Assembly (NCBI GenBank): GCA_012934845.2
Contig: WNNJ02000366.1
Coordinates: 87,146 to 151,145, forward strand
Reading direction: 5' to 3'
DNA length: 64,000 nt
Origin: Pomphorhynchus laevis
Lineage: Eukaryota; Acanthocephala; Palaeacanthocephala; Echinorhynchida; Pomphorhynchidae
The notes beneath the pieces were generated by a model. It was not told where the DNA came from and made no database searches. It saw nothing but the letters and a program-made list of their open reading frames with translations. Made by a program: the position numbers and the translations under genes. Positions 22,136 through 33,061 of the stretch are shown in pieces; position 1 is the stretch's first letter, and each line of letters opens with the position of its first letter.

Positions 22136-22400
22136 AAACTGCTAATGTTATCAGGTTTCGGCCCCTATTCCACGACCCTACATAGCAGCGGGGTCAAATA
22201 CGTACTAATTTCGTATTTCCTCTGATGAAATTTGATTGTCAAGTGAATCTTATTCAAATACAGAGATTATTTTTAATTATATAAAAAAATTTTACTTAAT
22301 AGTTTAAATTTATTTTTTATAATATTTTGTTGATTTGTATGTTGTAAATTTAATATTTTAATAATATTTTGTAGATTTATAATTATCCATTATAAATGTA
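22136..22400 (-). mobile_element. Naiad 3' end with structured motif, tandem to the next copy
   Basis: 22138-22230 carries the conserved motif (GACCCCGCTGCTATG, GGGGCCGAAACC, CATTAGCAG on the minus strand), and 22250-22360 matches the RT tail region. It joins directly to the 5'-truncated copy below 22135, a head-to-tail arrangement. Confidence 0.65.
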
Positions 22401-22539
22401 GTTCTACATATATAATCGAAAATCCAAGTCTCAGATAGCTTTTTTATAAATATATTTAAATTTGTAAATATCTTAATCTTAAAAACGAATATTTACAAAT
22501 ATAAATATTCCGAATATAAATATTCAGATTCTGTCTTTG

Positions 22540-22620
22540 TCTCTCGACCCAACATATAAGCGTGGTCAAATGCATTCTAATGATGTATTTCCGCTTACGC
22601 AATTTGATTATTTGGCATAA
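22540..22620 (-). ncRNA. Naiad 3' structured motif, copy 3 (partial)
   Basis: The minus strand has AATACATCATTAGAATGCATT, CCACGCTTATATGTTGGGTCG. The right half is missing. It lies back to back with a plus-strand Naiad fragment. Confidence 0.45.
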
Positions 22621-22629
22621 TATCTAATT

Positions 22630-23515
22630 CTAATACAGTGAATATTAAAACTATACCTATATTACATTGGAATCCAAAAATACATGAAAATTCAATAAAA
22701 CCTAGATTTATATGTAGTGCTTTTAAATGTACATTTGTCTTCATATGCAAATGGCTTTATTGTGATATACTGATGAAAGATGTAAATTATAATGATTTAA
22801 ATATAAACACCACATATGAATGTAGTGATTTAAGTTTAGAAACAATTATTACAAGTCACTGTTCTATAATGGATAAAAATGGTATAAAGGTTGAATCAGA
22901 CAATAAAACTATACCTATATTATATTGGAATCCAAAATTACATAAAGATCCAATAAAACCTAGGTTCATATGTAGTACTTTTAAATGTACATTAAAACCA
23001 CTTTCTGTTTATATGAATAAAATACTTGAAGTAATTAAAGCACACTTCAAAAAATATTGCAAGGTAATCGAAATTAATACTGGTATAAAACACTATTTCA
23101 GTATTAATTCTACAAAAGAATTTTTAGAACAGACAAAAGGAATAAATTTTCAAAATATAAATTCATACGATTTTAGTACTCTTTATACAAATCTAGGTTT
23201 AGTAGATATTAAAGAAGCGTTAGTAAAATTAATTAATCTTATATTCGGAAAAAGATATACATATATATGTTATAATAACTATAACGCATATCTAACAAAA
23301 ATTAAACCATCAAGTAAATATAAATATATGGATAAAATTGAATTAAATAGAATCCTTAAATATTTTGATAAATCAAAATTATTTAAAAGTAGGGACATCT
23401 ATATTTAGACAAGTAAAAGGTGTTCCAATGGGTGGTAATAGTAAAAGATATACACATATATGTTATAATAATTATAACGCCTATCTAACAAAAATTAAAA
23501 TAAATGTGAAATCAT
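22630..23515 (+). pseudogene. Naiad RT fragment with internal repeats
   Basis: Open frame 22638-23408 (256 codons). It begins with TIPILHWNPKIHE, jumps back to FVFICKWLYCDIL and then repeats TIPILYWNPKLHK, so the first segment is duplicated. It continues through motif A (YDFSTLYTNLGLVDIK) to YKYMDKIELN. After GVPMGG (near 23430) the sequence again jumps back to the RYTHICYNNYNAYLTKIK segment (23447-23502). This is a patchwork of one RT, probably from template switching. Confidence 0.78.
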
Positions 23516-23695
23516 AAATTGTAAGTAGTTAGTAATTGTATGTTAATTTATCTCTCAAACTTTTTTAGGGCTTTTTCAAACTGTTTTATTTATAATTATT
23601 TTATTATTTATTATTTAATCATTAAATATTGATTTTTAATTATGTTTAATGATCAATATTAATTATAATAATATTTTTAATTATTTTTCTGTCAA
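23516..23695. other. AT-rich spacer
   Basis: No gene or named repeat seen. Confidence 0.4.
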
Positions 23696-23699
23696 TTTT

Positions 23700-23830
23700 A
23701 TAAATACGTAACTCAATTAGCTGATTTGATTTGTTCTACTGACATGTTATTATTGACCAGTGAACTTTGTTTTTCTGTCAATATGAACTCTGTCAGAAAT
23801 ACTGAAATATGTATTTACGACGTAATTATT
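23700..23830 (+). repeat. Naiad 5' region fragment
   Basis: Matches 37665-37765 on the opposite strand (AGCTGATTTGATTTGTTC, ACATGTTATTATTGACC, CAGAAATACTGAAA). Confidence 0.65.
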
Positions 23831-25340
23831 ATTTTTCTAACTAATAATAGCTTCTTTCTTAGTGGCTGCTCTGTTCCTGAATCTCGGAAAGAAGGTATTA
23901 TTAAGGTATTGTATAAAAGAAAGGATGATGCTAATAATGTTGATTCTTATTGTGGTATTGCTCTTATTAATCATACCTATAAGCTTTTATCCTTCGCCGT
24001 GACTCGTCGCATCATTAAATTTCGAGAATATTTTCCACATAAACAATTCGGTTTTCGTACTAATCGCTTAACTTTAAATGCATTGAATATTGTCGAGAAT
24101 GAAGTACATAAATCGTTTCCTGATAATATATTTTGCTAGGCTTTTGACTCTGTTAATCGCCCATTGCTGCTTTTCAAATTAGCTCATTATTTTCACATAA
24201 ATGGTGGATTACTACAGTTAATAAAGAACATATTAGAACCAAACTACCTTAACGGTTTTGACGACCTCAATTACTCTAAATATTTCTCATCTACACAGGG
24301 TGTCATACATGGCGACACTCTGATTCTCAATTTATCTGCGTTCTTTTTAGGGGATAGTCTTCGTAGAATATCGATAACGACGATAATGTATGCGGACGAC
24401 CCAGCTATTATGTCTACAAGTCCGTACGAAATCACACCTAGCTTTGGATTAATTATCTAAATACTGTGTGGACCATGCTTATTTTAGACTCTCAGCCTCT
24501 TGAATTCTGTAGGAATATTACATATCTTGGGTTACAGTTGAATTCTAGATGGTTCTTCACCTCCCATGTCGAGGAAAAGGCTTCGAAGATTACTATGGCT
24601 GCCTGTACTAAGTAATCTGGATGATATGTCATTCGAGGGTGTAATTAAATGCTTTCGGGTAATGCTATAGCCAATTTTAACATACAATTTACTGGTAATA
24701 AGGTCGGCCTTATTCTATTCGAATTTTGCTCAAATAGATAACTGTCAGAACAGATTTATTATGTACATTAAGAGTATTTCAGTGAAATATTCTTCTACAT
24801 CTATAGCCATATTATCTCGTATTCCTATGTGATCTAATTATATTCGCGCGATCTTCAATTTGCCAAAAACTCAAGCGTTTCCGATTAATAAATCTGAATT
24901 TATTCTGAAAAGATTAAAGTTAACCCTGAGATTTATTTAACACACATATTTTTACAGACTCAGTGGCAGCAGGCTTGTTATATTAAGAAAGCATTACTAT
25001 CCAGGCTTTATATTCATGGTTATAATGATAAATTTCCCATTATTAATATTCCAATTCATCCAATCTCCCTTCAATGTAAATGTATATTCTGTGACTTTCA
25101 TTGTGCATCCTTACTGCATGTTTTTTCTTGTCCACATTTGTCTAAATTAGGATTAGCCGAGATTGGCAAACTACGGAAATCCTGATAATCCGCACACCTG
25201 TCTAGTTTCCTATTGAAGTATTAAGATGCATATAACTAATGTTAAATATTGTTTATTACCTGTTTACTGACTGCAATATTTGCTTGTTTTTCAATCCCTA
25301 CCAAAAGGTTATGTGGATAAATAAAGTTCTCTATATTATT
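23831..25340 (+). pseudogene. LINE family 3: RT and zinc-finger C-terminus, broken
   Basis: RT fingers read IIKVLYKRKDD, SYCGIALINHTYKLL and QFGFRTNRLTLNAL. Motif A is decayed (stop-AFDSVN near 24140), motif B is TQGVIHGDTLI near 24295, and motif C is IMYADDPAIMST (24385-24420). The thumb has CRNITYLGLQLNSRWFF near 24509. A Cys/His cluster (CKCIFCDFHC, then H-V-F-S-C-P-H) lies near 25075-25140. AATAAA near 25320 may be its polyadenylation signal. Several stops. The endonuclease and ORF1 are missing. Confidence 0.75.
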
Positions 25341-25379
25341 ATTTTTCCGCAAATTTTCAAGCAAGTTTAATGAATTATT

Positions 25380-26086
25380 AACTTTGAAATGATTTTAATT
25401 TGTACTAATGATTTCAATTTTAGATCTTTTAAATGTAAAAGAAAAAATTGTTAAGATTGTGATGTTATAAATAATAATTGTATTGTAAGTAATACGACAA
25501 ACAAATGTTTTTCATTAAATATTAATGATAATTGTAACTGCAATACCGCAGGTGTAGTATCTTATACAATGCACATGTGGATTGCAATATATTGGAGAAA
25601 CATATCAAATGTTAAAAACAAGGTTTAGGTAACATATATAATATACAGCATAATAGTCAAAATATATTTAATAAACATATGAGATTAATAGGACATGATA
25701 TTAAAAACTGTAAATTATTTATTTTAGAACATATTATCGAAGAAAACATTTCAATATTAAATCAAAAACTATTAGAAAAAGAAGATTTTTGGATTAAAAC
25801 GCTTAATTTCATGTACCCATTAGGATTGAATGACATGGTACAAGGAATTGGCAGAAGTAATATAGTAAATATTAAACAACTATATTATAATAATCCTGTT
25901 AGACGTGGGCCAAGAATTCATGGCGATAAAAGGAATAAGAAAAATAGACGTAAAATATTAAAAAAGATAAGTATATATGAACAATTAGAAATATTAAAAA
26001 CTTTTAAGATATAATAAGCTAAAAGATCTTTATGTAAATATAAGAAGTTTTTATAAAAATATCATTTGCTCAATAAATCAAAGATT
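25380..26086 (+). pseudogene. Naiad GIY-YIG endonuclease module, broken, interrupted by PLE-1
   Basis: Contains a Cys cluster (decayed), YLIQCTCGLQYIGETYQMLKTRFR near 25560-25625 (the GIY-YIG core with Arg), HMRLIGHDIKNCKLF near 25678 and LGLNDMVQGIG. The frame 25679-26014 is open. At its end this copy reads on into FYKNIICSINQ, which shows that endonuclease and linker were once one frame. At 26086 it is cut by PLE-1 and resumes at 29435. Confidence 0.82.
26074..26086 (+). repeat. 13-bp target duplication, left copy
   Basis: TAAATCAAAGATT, repeated at 29435-29447. Flanks the PLE-1 composite. Confidence 0.8.
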
Positions 26087-26413
26087 CCATAAAAGTGCCG
26101 CCAAAACACTTCCTAATATATTCCATTGATACATTCGATGTGTTCATTAATCGTTCACGGCGTATAAACATCGAGAATAAACAAGATAATGTTAATCACG
26201 AATTTTCAACTATTTCAATAGTCCTTTTCAAGTGATACAATTGGTAACAACGAAAAAAACTAATGTATATATGCAATAAAAACGGAAGAAACACACAGTG
26301 AATCTATCGGTTTTGCATTGTGCTTGTAGGAATAGCTAATGTCCAGTTATCTTTATTACCATCCATCAAGTTAGCATAGTTCTGGATGTGAATACTTTCG
26401 TTTATCAGACGTC
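26087..26413 (-). repeat. PLE-1 pseudo-LTR (3')
   Basis: About 320 bp, matching 28606-28922 with few differences. Confidence 0.85.
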
Positions 26414-28500
26414 TTGGTAGGTTGTCCTACTTTTCTAAGACCTTATCTGCGGCAAAGTATGGTTCGTGATTATGGATCAACCAATGATTCACCAATGCTG
26501 ACAAATTATCTCCCCTTTTAAAATTATATTAATGTTGTTTTATTCTGGTTATTAAACCCTGCTTTGTCTGTCCGAAATATTTGGCTGGACAATTCTTACA
26601 CGGTATCTCGTAAGTTACATTATTATGTTCATATTTGGGTTTGTTCTTGAAATAACCAGATAGAGTAGAATTCCTCACATGATATAAGGACGTATTTGCT
26701 GGTAGATTCTTTTTTAAGAAATTAGAACATCCATCACTTACAAATATCGTGGGTATAAATAATCGTTTCTCTTTTGAGATAGCTTCAGAAGAATTATTTT
26801 CCATCACTATACTCCTAAGACAACGGTTGATAGATTCGTGTATAGTCCATATAGAAAACTCTCTAGATTTCAACACTTCAGAAATTCGCTGGAATTGGTT
26901 ATCCCTAGCTGTCGGTGTTGAGCATATGTTAACCACCCAATCATAGAGCGCTTTCGCTGCCATTATTTTGTAGTTAGAAAATACATGAGTATTCCAACTT
27001 GTTGGACACCAGGGTATATTAGATTTCCTATATACGTCCGTCGTAAGTATATTGTTAGTCTTCATAATCAACACGTCCAAGAAGGATATTTCACCGTCTA
27101 TATTTTCCCTTACCACACTCCATTGTATTGCCTGATCTCTGCTATTCAATGACTCGATTATTTCCGAACCTTGATCAACAGACAATATACAAAATACATC
27201 ATCAGCATATCTTAACCATTTAATTAGGTTAGGGATAAAAGAATATACATCTTCCGCCCAATGCGTCATATATATGTCCGCCAGTATCGATCCCAATGGA
27301 GAGCCCATGGCAACACCGTTGCTCTGTTCATAAGGTTGTCCTTTGAATAAGAAAATGTTCTTATTAGTACACCATTTTAATAATTGTTCCCACTCTGTTG
27401 TTGATAATTTTGGGTTGTCACACTTCGTAGCCAACAACTTAGATGCCAGTAGTATTGTTGTTTCAAGTAGGACATTCGTAAACAATGACTTCACGTCCGC
27501 AGTCATGAAAAAATTTGTTTGGCCACTGTACTGCAATATTTCTTTAGCAAATGCAGGATCATCCCTTATATACGAAGGAGCAGGTTCTCTATATAGGCGA
27601 AGTAGTCTGTTTATTTCCTTGGCCAGTGAGTAAGAGAAACTTTTGTATGTGGTAATTACCGGGCGGAATTGCAGAGTGGGCTTATGGATATTCGGTAACA
27701 GATATAGGAAGCCCGCCAGAGCATGGGATGACTTCACCTTATCATACCATAATTTCGAATTTTTTTTCCAATTTTTTGAAACAAGGATCATGTAGAGTTA
27801 AATTGTCGTTCTCGTTTGGATGTATCATCACTCAAGTATTGTAAACTTATCAGATGATATCAAATCCAGTCCACATTTGACATAATCGATCGTATCTACT
27901 ACGACTATAGCATGTACTTTATCAGCTCTACAAATTATGAATGTTGGGTCAGTCCTGATATGTCGTAAAGCGTTTTTTTTGATTTGTAGAAAGATTGTGG
28001 GGATTTTGTCTCGAATGAATGCGCGCCATCATGTCATACTGAATGATTTTTAGAAAGCTAGAATTGCGTAATTTAGATAGCATGTACTCAGAATCACAAC
28101 GAATATCAATTTCTGATTGCTTGCTTGTTGGCTCAAAGTTAGGCCCCAAGTTAGGTAATTGTTCTTCAGATGATGAAAGATTTCTATGAGACATATTAAT
28201 ATAGTTTACCACATGTTCCAAAGTATTCATTATACGAACTAGTCTATTCAATTTATTAGCATTCTACGTTGTATCTTTAACCTATGTCGATTACTCACGT
28301 TATTAATATAGTGCTCTATAAATAGAATTTGCTCACTGTTCATGCACCGAATAATATTTTGCCAACTTGCTCTAAGGGTATTGCGAAGTTTACTGATTTG
28401 TCTTCTAGCTTCTTGTACAGAGAATGACATTAGCATATTTTGTATTTTATTTTGCATTTTAGATTGGTTAAAATTGTCAACACCACATTTAAAGCGAACA
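26414..28500 (-). pseudogene. PLE-1 polyprotein: RT and C-terminal GIY-YIG, nearly intact
   Basis: Canonical Penelope-type protein in three frames: 28457-28248, 28251-27949, and the long 27791-26529 (420 codons). RT signatures: HALAGFLYLLPNIHKP, motif A TADVKSLFTNV, motif B GVAMGSPLGSILADIYM, motif C LRYADDVFCI and FLDVLIMK. The GIY-YIG core is VTYEIPCKNCPAKYFGQTKQ (YFG instead of YIG) and ends GLITRIKQH followed by TAA. The family tail (NHWLIHNHEP) lies beyond that stop. An N-terminal frameshift lies near 27800-27950. The inverted copy at 28923-29434 has the same TAA. Expected role: reverse transcription and nicking for the element's own insertion. Confidence 0.88.
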
Positions 28501-28605
28501 AAAATGGGAATCGCACCATGCGTTCTGCATTGCTTTATATACTCGATGGAGCATTACCTACTAATTAGTTTCTTTTCATCGTTGATTGTCTTAACCAAAA
28601 ATTTC

Positions 28606-28922
28606 ATAAAAGTGCCGCCAAAACACTTCCTAATATAGCCCATTGATACATTCGATATGTTCATTAATCGTTCACGGCGTATAAACATCGAGAAGAAACA
28701 AGATAATGTTAATCACGAATTTTCAACTATTTCAATAGTCCTTTTCAAGTGATACAATTAGCAACAAAGAAAAGAAAAACTAATGTATATATGCAATAGA
28801 AACGGAAGAGACACAGTGAATCTATCGGTTTTGCAATGTGCTTGTAGGGATAGCTAATGTCCAGTTATCTTTATTATCATCCATCGAGTTAGAATAGTTC
28901 TGGATGTGAATACTTTCTTTAT
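28606..28922 (-). repeat. PLE-1 pseudo-LTR (5')
   Basis: Direct repeat of 26087-26413. The same sequence appears inverted near 29210-29434. Confidence 0.85.
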
Positions 28923-29434
28923 CTGGTTATTTCAAGAGCAAACCTAAATATGAACCTAATAATGTAACTTACGAGATACCGTGTATGAATTGTTCAGCCA
29001 AATATTTCGGACAGACAAAGCAGGGTTTAATAACCAGAATAAAACAACATTAATATAATTTTAAAAGGGGAGATAATTTGTCAGCATTGGTGAATCATTG
29101 GTTGATCCATAATCACGAACCAGACTTTGCCGTAGCTAAGGTCTTAGAAAAGGAGGACAGCCTACCAAGACGTCTGATAACGAAAGTATTCACATCCAGC
29201 ACTATGCTAACTCGATGGATGGTAATAAAGATAACTGGACATTAGCTATCCCTACAAGCACAATGCAAAACCGATAGATTCACTGTGTGTTTATTCCGTT
29301 TTTATTGCATATATACATTAGTTTTTATTTTTGTTGTTACCAATTGTATCACTTGAAAAGGACTATTAAAATAGTTGAAAATTCGTGATTAACATTATCT
29401 TGTTTCTTCTCAATGTTTATACGTCGTGAACGAT
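28923..29434 (+). pseudogene. Inverted partial PLE-1: end of GIY-YIG and terminal repeat
   Basis: Starts inside GYFKSKPKYEPNN, then the GIY-YIG core, TAA, and NHWLIHNHEPDFAVAKV, then the pseudo-LTR sequence. It joins the minus-strand copy at 28922/28923. Confidence 0.85.
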
Positions 29435-29915
29435 TAAATCAAAGATTAATTAACGAATATGATAGTTGAGTTTTATAATAGACAGTTATTGTAATATAAA
29501 ATACTATAATCGGACTATAAATGTTAATAATAACAATAAAAAATATACACTAACCATAAACTTCATTATTTAAATCAGAATTATTTAAAAGTAGGAACAT
29601 CTATAACATCCATAAAATTCATTAACAAGGCTATAGATAACATAAATATAGGTAGACTTTTCAATAATTCTGAAAGTAAAGAAATAATAGTATCAGATAT
29701 AAATAAATATATTCCCAAAATATGGTATAAGCTATTACCGCCATTAGGACGTAAAATTTGTAAGTATAATAGAGAATTGAAATATATATATGTAACGATG
29801 ATATTAGAAACATAATGGAAACAGAATGCAATTGTAAAAGTCGTAGTTTTGATAAAATAAATGAACATATATGTACCCATAATCTAGAATTAATTGAAAA
29901 TTGTTAATTAAGAAA
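29435..29915 (+). pseudogene. Naiad linker region resumed after PLE-1
   Basis: Begins with the second copy of the target duplication and continues INEYDS-type sequence, a short misplaced RT piece (near 29580-29605), then KYIPKIWYKLLPPLGRK and METECNCKS (the C-x-C motif near 29819-29845). Stops are present. Confidence 0.75.
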
Positions 29916-30180
29916 GCTTCTATATTTTTAATCATCCTTTTTCATTGCGTTTTGTGTACCTTCAAAAATTGCCGAAATCGTGTTTAAAATTCAAACAAAA
30001 GTGAAAGCAGCTGGTTGTCGCTAACAACAGCAGCACCTGCTCAAAGCAAATGGCGGCGATCGATTTGAACTTTTTTATATAAACATGTACATTTTTAAAA
30101 ACTGTAATTTTCTGAAGATGCTAACAGAAGTAAGCGAAATATCATTAAAGCTATTATTTAAACTCTCAGTTTCGCTATTG
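29916..30180 (+). repeat. PLE-4 terminal repeat fragment with hammerhead-like core
   Basis: Inverted match to 45640-45860: CATTGCGTTTTGTGTACCTT, GCAGCTGGTTGTCGCTAAC, then CTGAAGATGCTAAC and GCGAAATATC. Confidence 0.7.
30112..30143 (+). ncRNA. Hammerhead-like core in PLE-4 repeat
   Basis: CTGAAGA (30112-30118), stem GCTAAC/GTAAGC with one mismatch, GAAA (30136-30139), then TATC. Compare the perfectly paired copy at 45648-45675 (minus). Confidence 0.45.
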
Positions 30181-30690
30181 GTAGTAACCTATAGCATTAT
30201 TTATCTATTTTAATGTGTCATTTCTAATTCGTCGCTTTATTATTTTTAGATTTAATGTTCATTTATTTGAAAATATTTTTTACTCTTGCATGTAAAATGT
30301 AATATATTATTTATGTCATATATACAATATATAATAAATATATAAATTATGAATTAAAGATGAATTGTATTCAGATATGTTAAAGTCAGATTCTTCGCTT
30401 TCATATATTGTTAATGTTTTGAAATTTTAAGCATTTATATCCCATATGAACTGTACTAAATTGTGAACTGAAAACGATTATATAATGACAACAATTAGTA
30501 TGCAATTAGAAGTGACGCATTCGTCTTTACTTAATACATTACGATAATTTGTAATTCCCTAAACATTTCAACTATTTAAATAGAATTTATCGTAACTCAT
30601 AATGCGGTTCAACGTATTTAATAACAATAGAAATAACAATATAATAACAATATAATAACAATATAACAATTTAATAACAATATAATAACA
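30181..30690. other. AT-rich stretch ending in an ATAACAAT microsatellite
   Basis: No gene seen. 30625-30700 is a run of ATAACAAT-type repeats directly in front of Naiad sequence. Confidence 0.5.
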
Positions 30691-31043
30691 ATAGAAAATA
30701 TACATTAACCATAGACTTCATTAATAAATGTATAGATAACATAAATATGGCCGGACTTTTAAATAATTCTAAAAGTAAAGAAATAAGAGGGTCAGATTTA
30801 AGTAAATATATTCCTAAAATAAGGTATAAACTCCTACCACCATTAGAACGAAAATTTTGTAATTATAAGAATTAAAATCAATATGTAACGATAATATTAG
30901 AAACATAATGGAAACAGCATGCAATTGTAAAAATCTTAGTTTTGATAAAATAAATGAACATATATGCACTCATAATCTATAATTAATTTAAAACAATGAA
31001 TTAAGGAAAATGCTATCAAAAGGGTATAAATATGGATTAAATA
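30691..31043 (+). pseudogene. Naiad linker fragment (left part of a LINE-split copy)
   Basis: Matches 29600-29900 and the minus-strand copy at 36180-36540: KYIPKIRYKLLPPLE, TACNCKNLSFDK (C-x-C motif). It continues at 33062 after the LINE insertion. Confidence 0.75.
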
Positions 31044-33061
31044 TTTTTTTTATTTTTTATTTGAATTTATTATAACAAACAGAAATTTATAATTAAACTA
31101 GAAAAAATTCGTCAATCCTCGTAAACTTTTCACGGTCTACCGCGAAAACTGCTACGCATATCAACAATTTAATATTTCATTTTTTGGCAAAGTGGCACTC
31201 AAGTCCAGAGTCATCGCGCGAAGAGGGATTCTGTGATGAAAATATTTGCGTAGGAATGTCGATTTGACGGGTGCTGGCGAACTGATATGAACTGGATACA
31301 TGGTAGCGCGGTCCCATAGGCAACGAGATGATGCCCTGGCCAAGTCAAAGCTAATTGATCTGAATTTCCGAAGCAATGCTATTATATTTCCTGCCTGTTT
31401 TATCCGCCGTTCTTTCTGCGGTTGTACTTATGACGAATTTTGCCGTAATTCCTGCTCCACCACTCGTCGAAAAGGTTAGTGGGAAGAAACTCCCTTCGTG
31501 ATAACTGTGTGCATTGGCAAGTGTTCTCTGGAAATAGGAAGGAGCATTAGAGTTGAATGCGGCTATGTCCATGAAGGACCGCTCATTCCCATTTCCTAAG
31601 AGATCTGTACATACTATATCCGAGCAGCGTCTCGATCTTTTGTTGTATTAGGCGAATCAAATACGTGCGATGGGTGTTCTGGAGCTAGGACGGGTTCGAC
31701 CGCTACGCACGAAGAAACCCTGCTCAAATATCTTGCAATTATATCGCGTAGTGAATTATGGCGAGTGATTGGCATACCACATTTTTTACACGACAACGCA
31801 TGTGCCACGTTGTTGGGTTGTCCACATATACACGATAACGGAACGTCTGAACACATGAGGCCATATCTTGAATTTATCGCGTCTCGAAATTCACGAGCAG
31901 AAAGGCGACAGTCCTCACATTCGATTGGCCTTGCAGATAACCACAATGAGGCACCTTTTTCCCTGGCGTATGGGATGGTGTTGAGCAATATGGATGGTCC
32001 AGACGCCTTTATGCTTTCGTGATTCGCCGCCCAAAAGTTTGACTTCTGACGAACAATCGTTCTAATCGTCTCTTGCATTGCTTCTTCCCTCGAGTCAACA
32101 GATTTCAATGTATGAAATAACAATAGAGACCAACCGTGTTCCAATTCGTGCATCACCGATATATCGCGGACTCCCAATCCACCCATTCCTACTGGGAGAC
32201 TGAAAACCTGTCTGAGGGAATCCGATATTAGTGGTATTCCACATATTTTAGGAAGCAGAGTGTTCCTTTTTGCATTCTCCACAGGGTTTAGATGGACACG
32301 ATCAAATTGACACTTCCTTATAACGAACGCCCACCTGTGCTGAATAGAGTGAGTTAAACAAGCGTGAGCACACTGTGGATCAATTGCGGCAACCTCGGCC
32401 AAGCGGTTTACAAGTATCACCCAATTTCGGACCCTTTTGACAATCTACTCGTCTGTAAACTCTTTTGAGCTATTGGAGATCCAAGGACTTCAGTTCCATC
32501 TGATCTTATCGGAATTGCGGAATCAGCAAAAACTTCTTCCGCGTGCTTGGCGTTAGAGGGGTGAACGAGAAGCCAGCATTTTGCGGGGTTATAGTGGAAG
32601 CCATAAGCCAGACCTTCAGCTATCACGAAATTTAGAGCCGAAAGGCATGCTCCGACTGATCCCACGACATTCGCATCGTCTGCATACCATTTATGCGTGG
32701 CTGAAGGCACGTGACTTTGTAGACGATCGATCGGAGGAAGTGACGCTGATGCTAATGCCACCATCGAAAACAGATCGCCCTGTGTGAAACCTTCGAATCG
32801 CCCTGTGTGAAACCTTCGGACGAGTACCAGATTTCATTATCCACCGTCATTATTCCCGTTCTTCCGTATAAATTGGCTAAGACACCATCAAGAACCGGAC
32901 ACACGAACTGCATATTTCCTGTTACCAGAATTGAATGCGTTTGAAGCGTCCAGCATTAAGATACAGTCACTCGATTAAATAACTCAGTTACTAGATTAAA
33001 TAATATAGTTAAATAATACTGTTAAATAACTCAGTTACTAGATTAAATAATACAGTTACTA
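31044..33061 (-). pseudogene. LINE-Z: RT to C-terminus with CCHC knuckle, nested in Naiad
   Basis: 5'-truncated LINE on the minus strand. Motif A reads LMLDASNAFNS near 32960, motif B is TQGD (near 32790, disrupted by a ~25-bp tandem duplication), and motif C is KWYADDANVV near 32690. The open frame 32420-31614 (268 codons) gives ICGIPLISDSLRQVF, LPVGMGGLGVRD and the knuckle CICGQPNNVAHALSC followed by RHNSLRDI. C-terminal blocks are DIAAFNSNAPSY and PLTFSTSGG. The knuckle followed by RHN resembles R2-type LINEs with a restriction-like endonuclease, but that assignment is tentative. An A-rich tail (T-run near 31044) and GATTAAATA on both sides (31035-31043, 33062-33070) indicate target-primed insertion. 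Confidence 0.82.

Larger units (their letters stand above)
26087..29434. mobile_element. PLE-1 composite: minus-strand copy plus inverted partial copy
   Basis: Insertion into a Naiad copy. Minus-strand part: pseudo-LTR 28606-28922, ORF, pseudo-LTR 26087-26413. From 28923 the same element starts again on the plus strand with the end of the endonuclease and its terminal repeat (to 29434). A single 13-bp target duplication surrounds the whole, so the two inverted copies arrived together. Such inverted-tandem structures with pseudo-LTRs are known for PLEs. Confidence 0.85.

Noticed and set aside
29581-29880. Minus-strand 99-codon ORF resembling a membrane protein
   Set aside because: It is the antisense of Naiad linker sequence.
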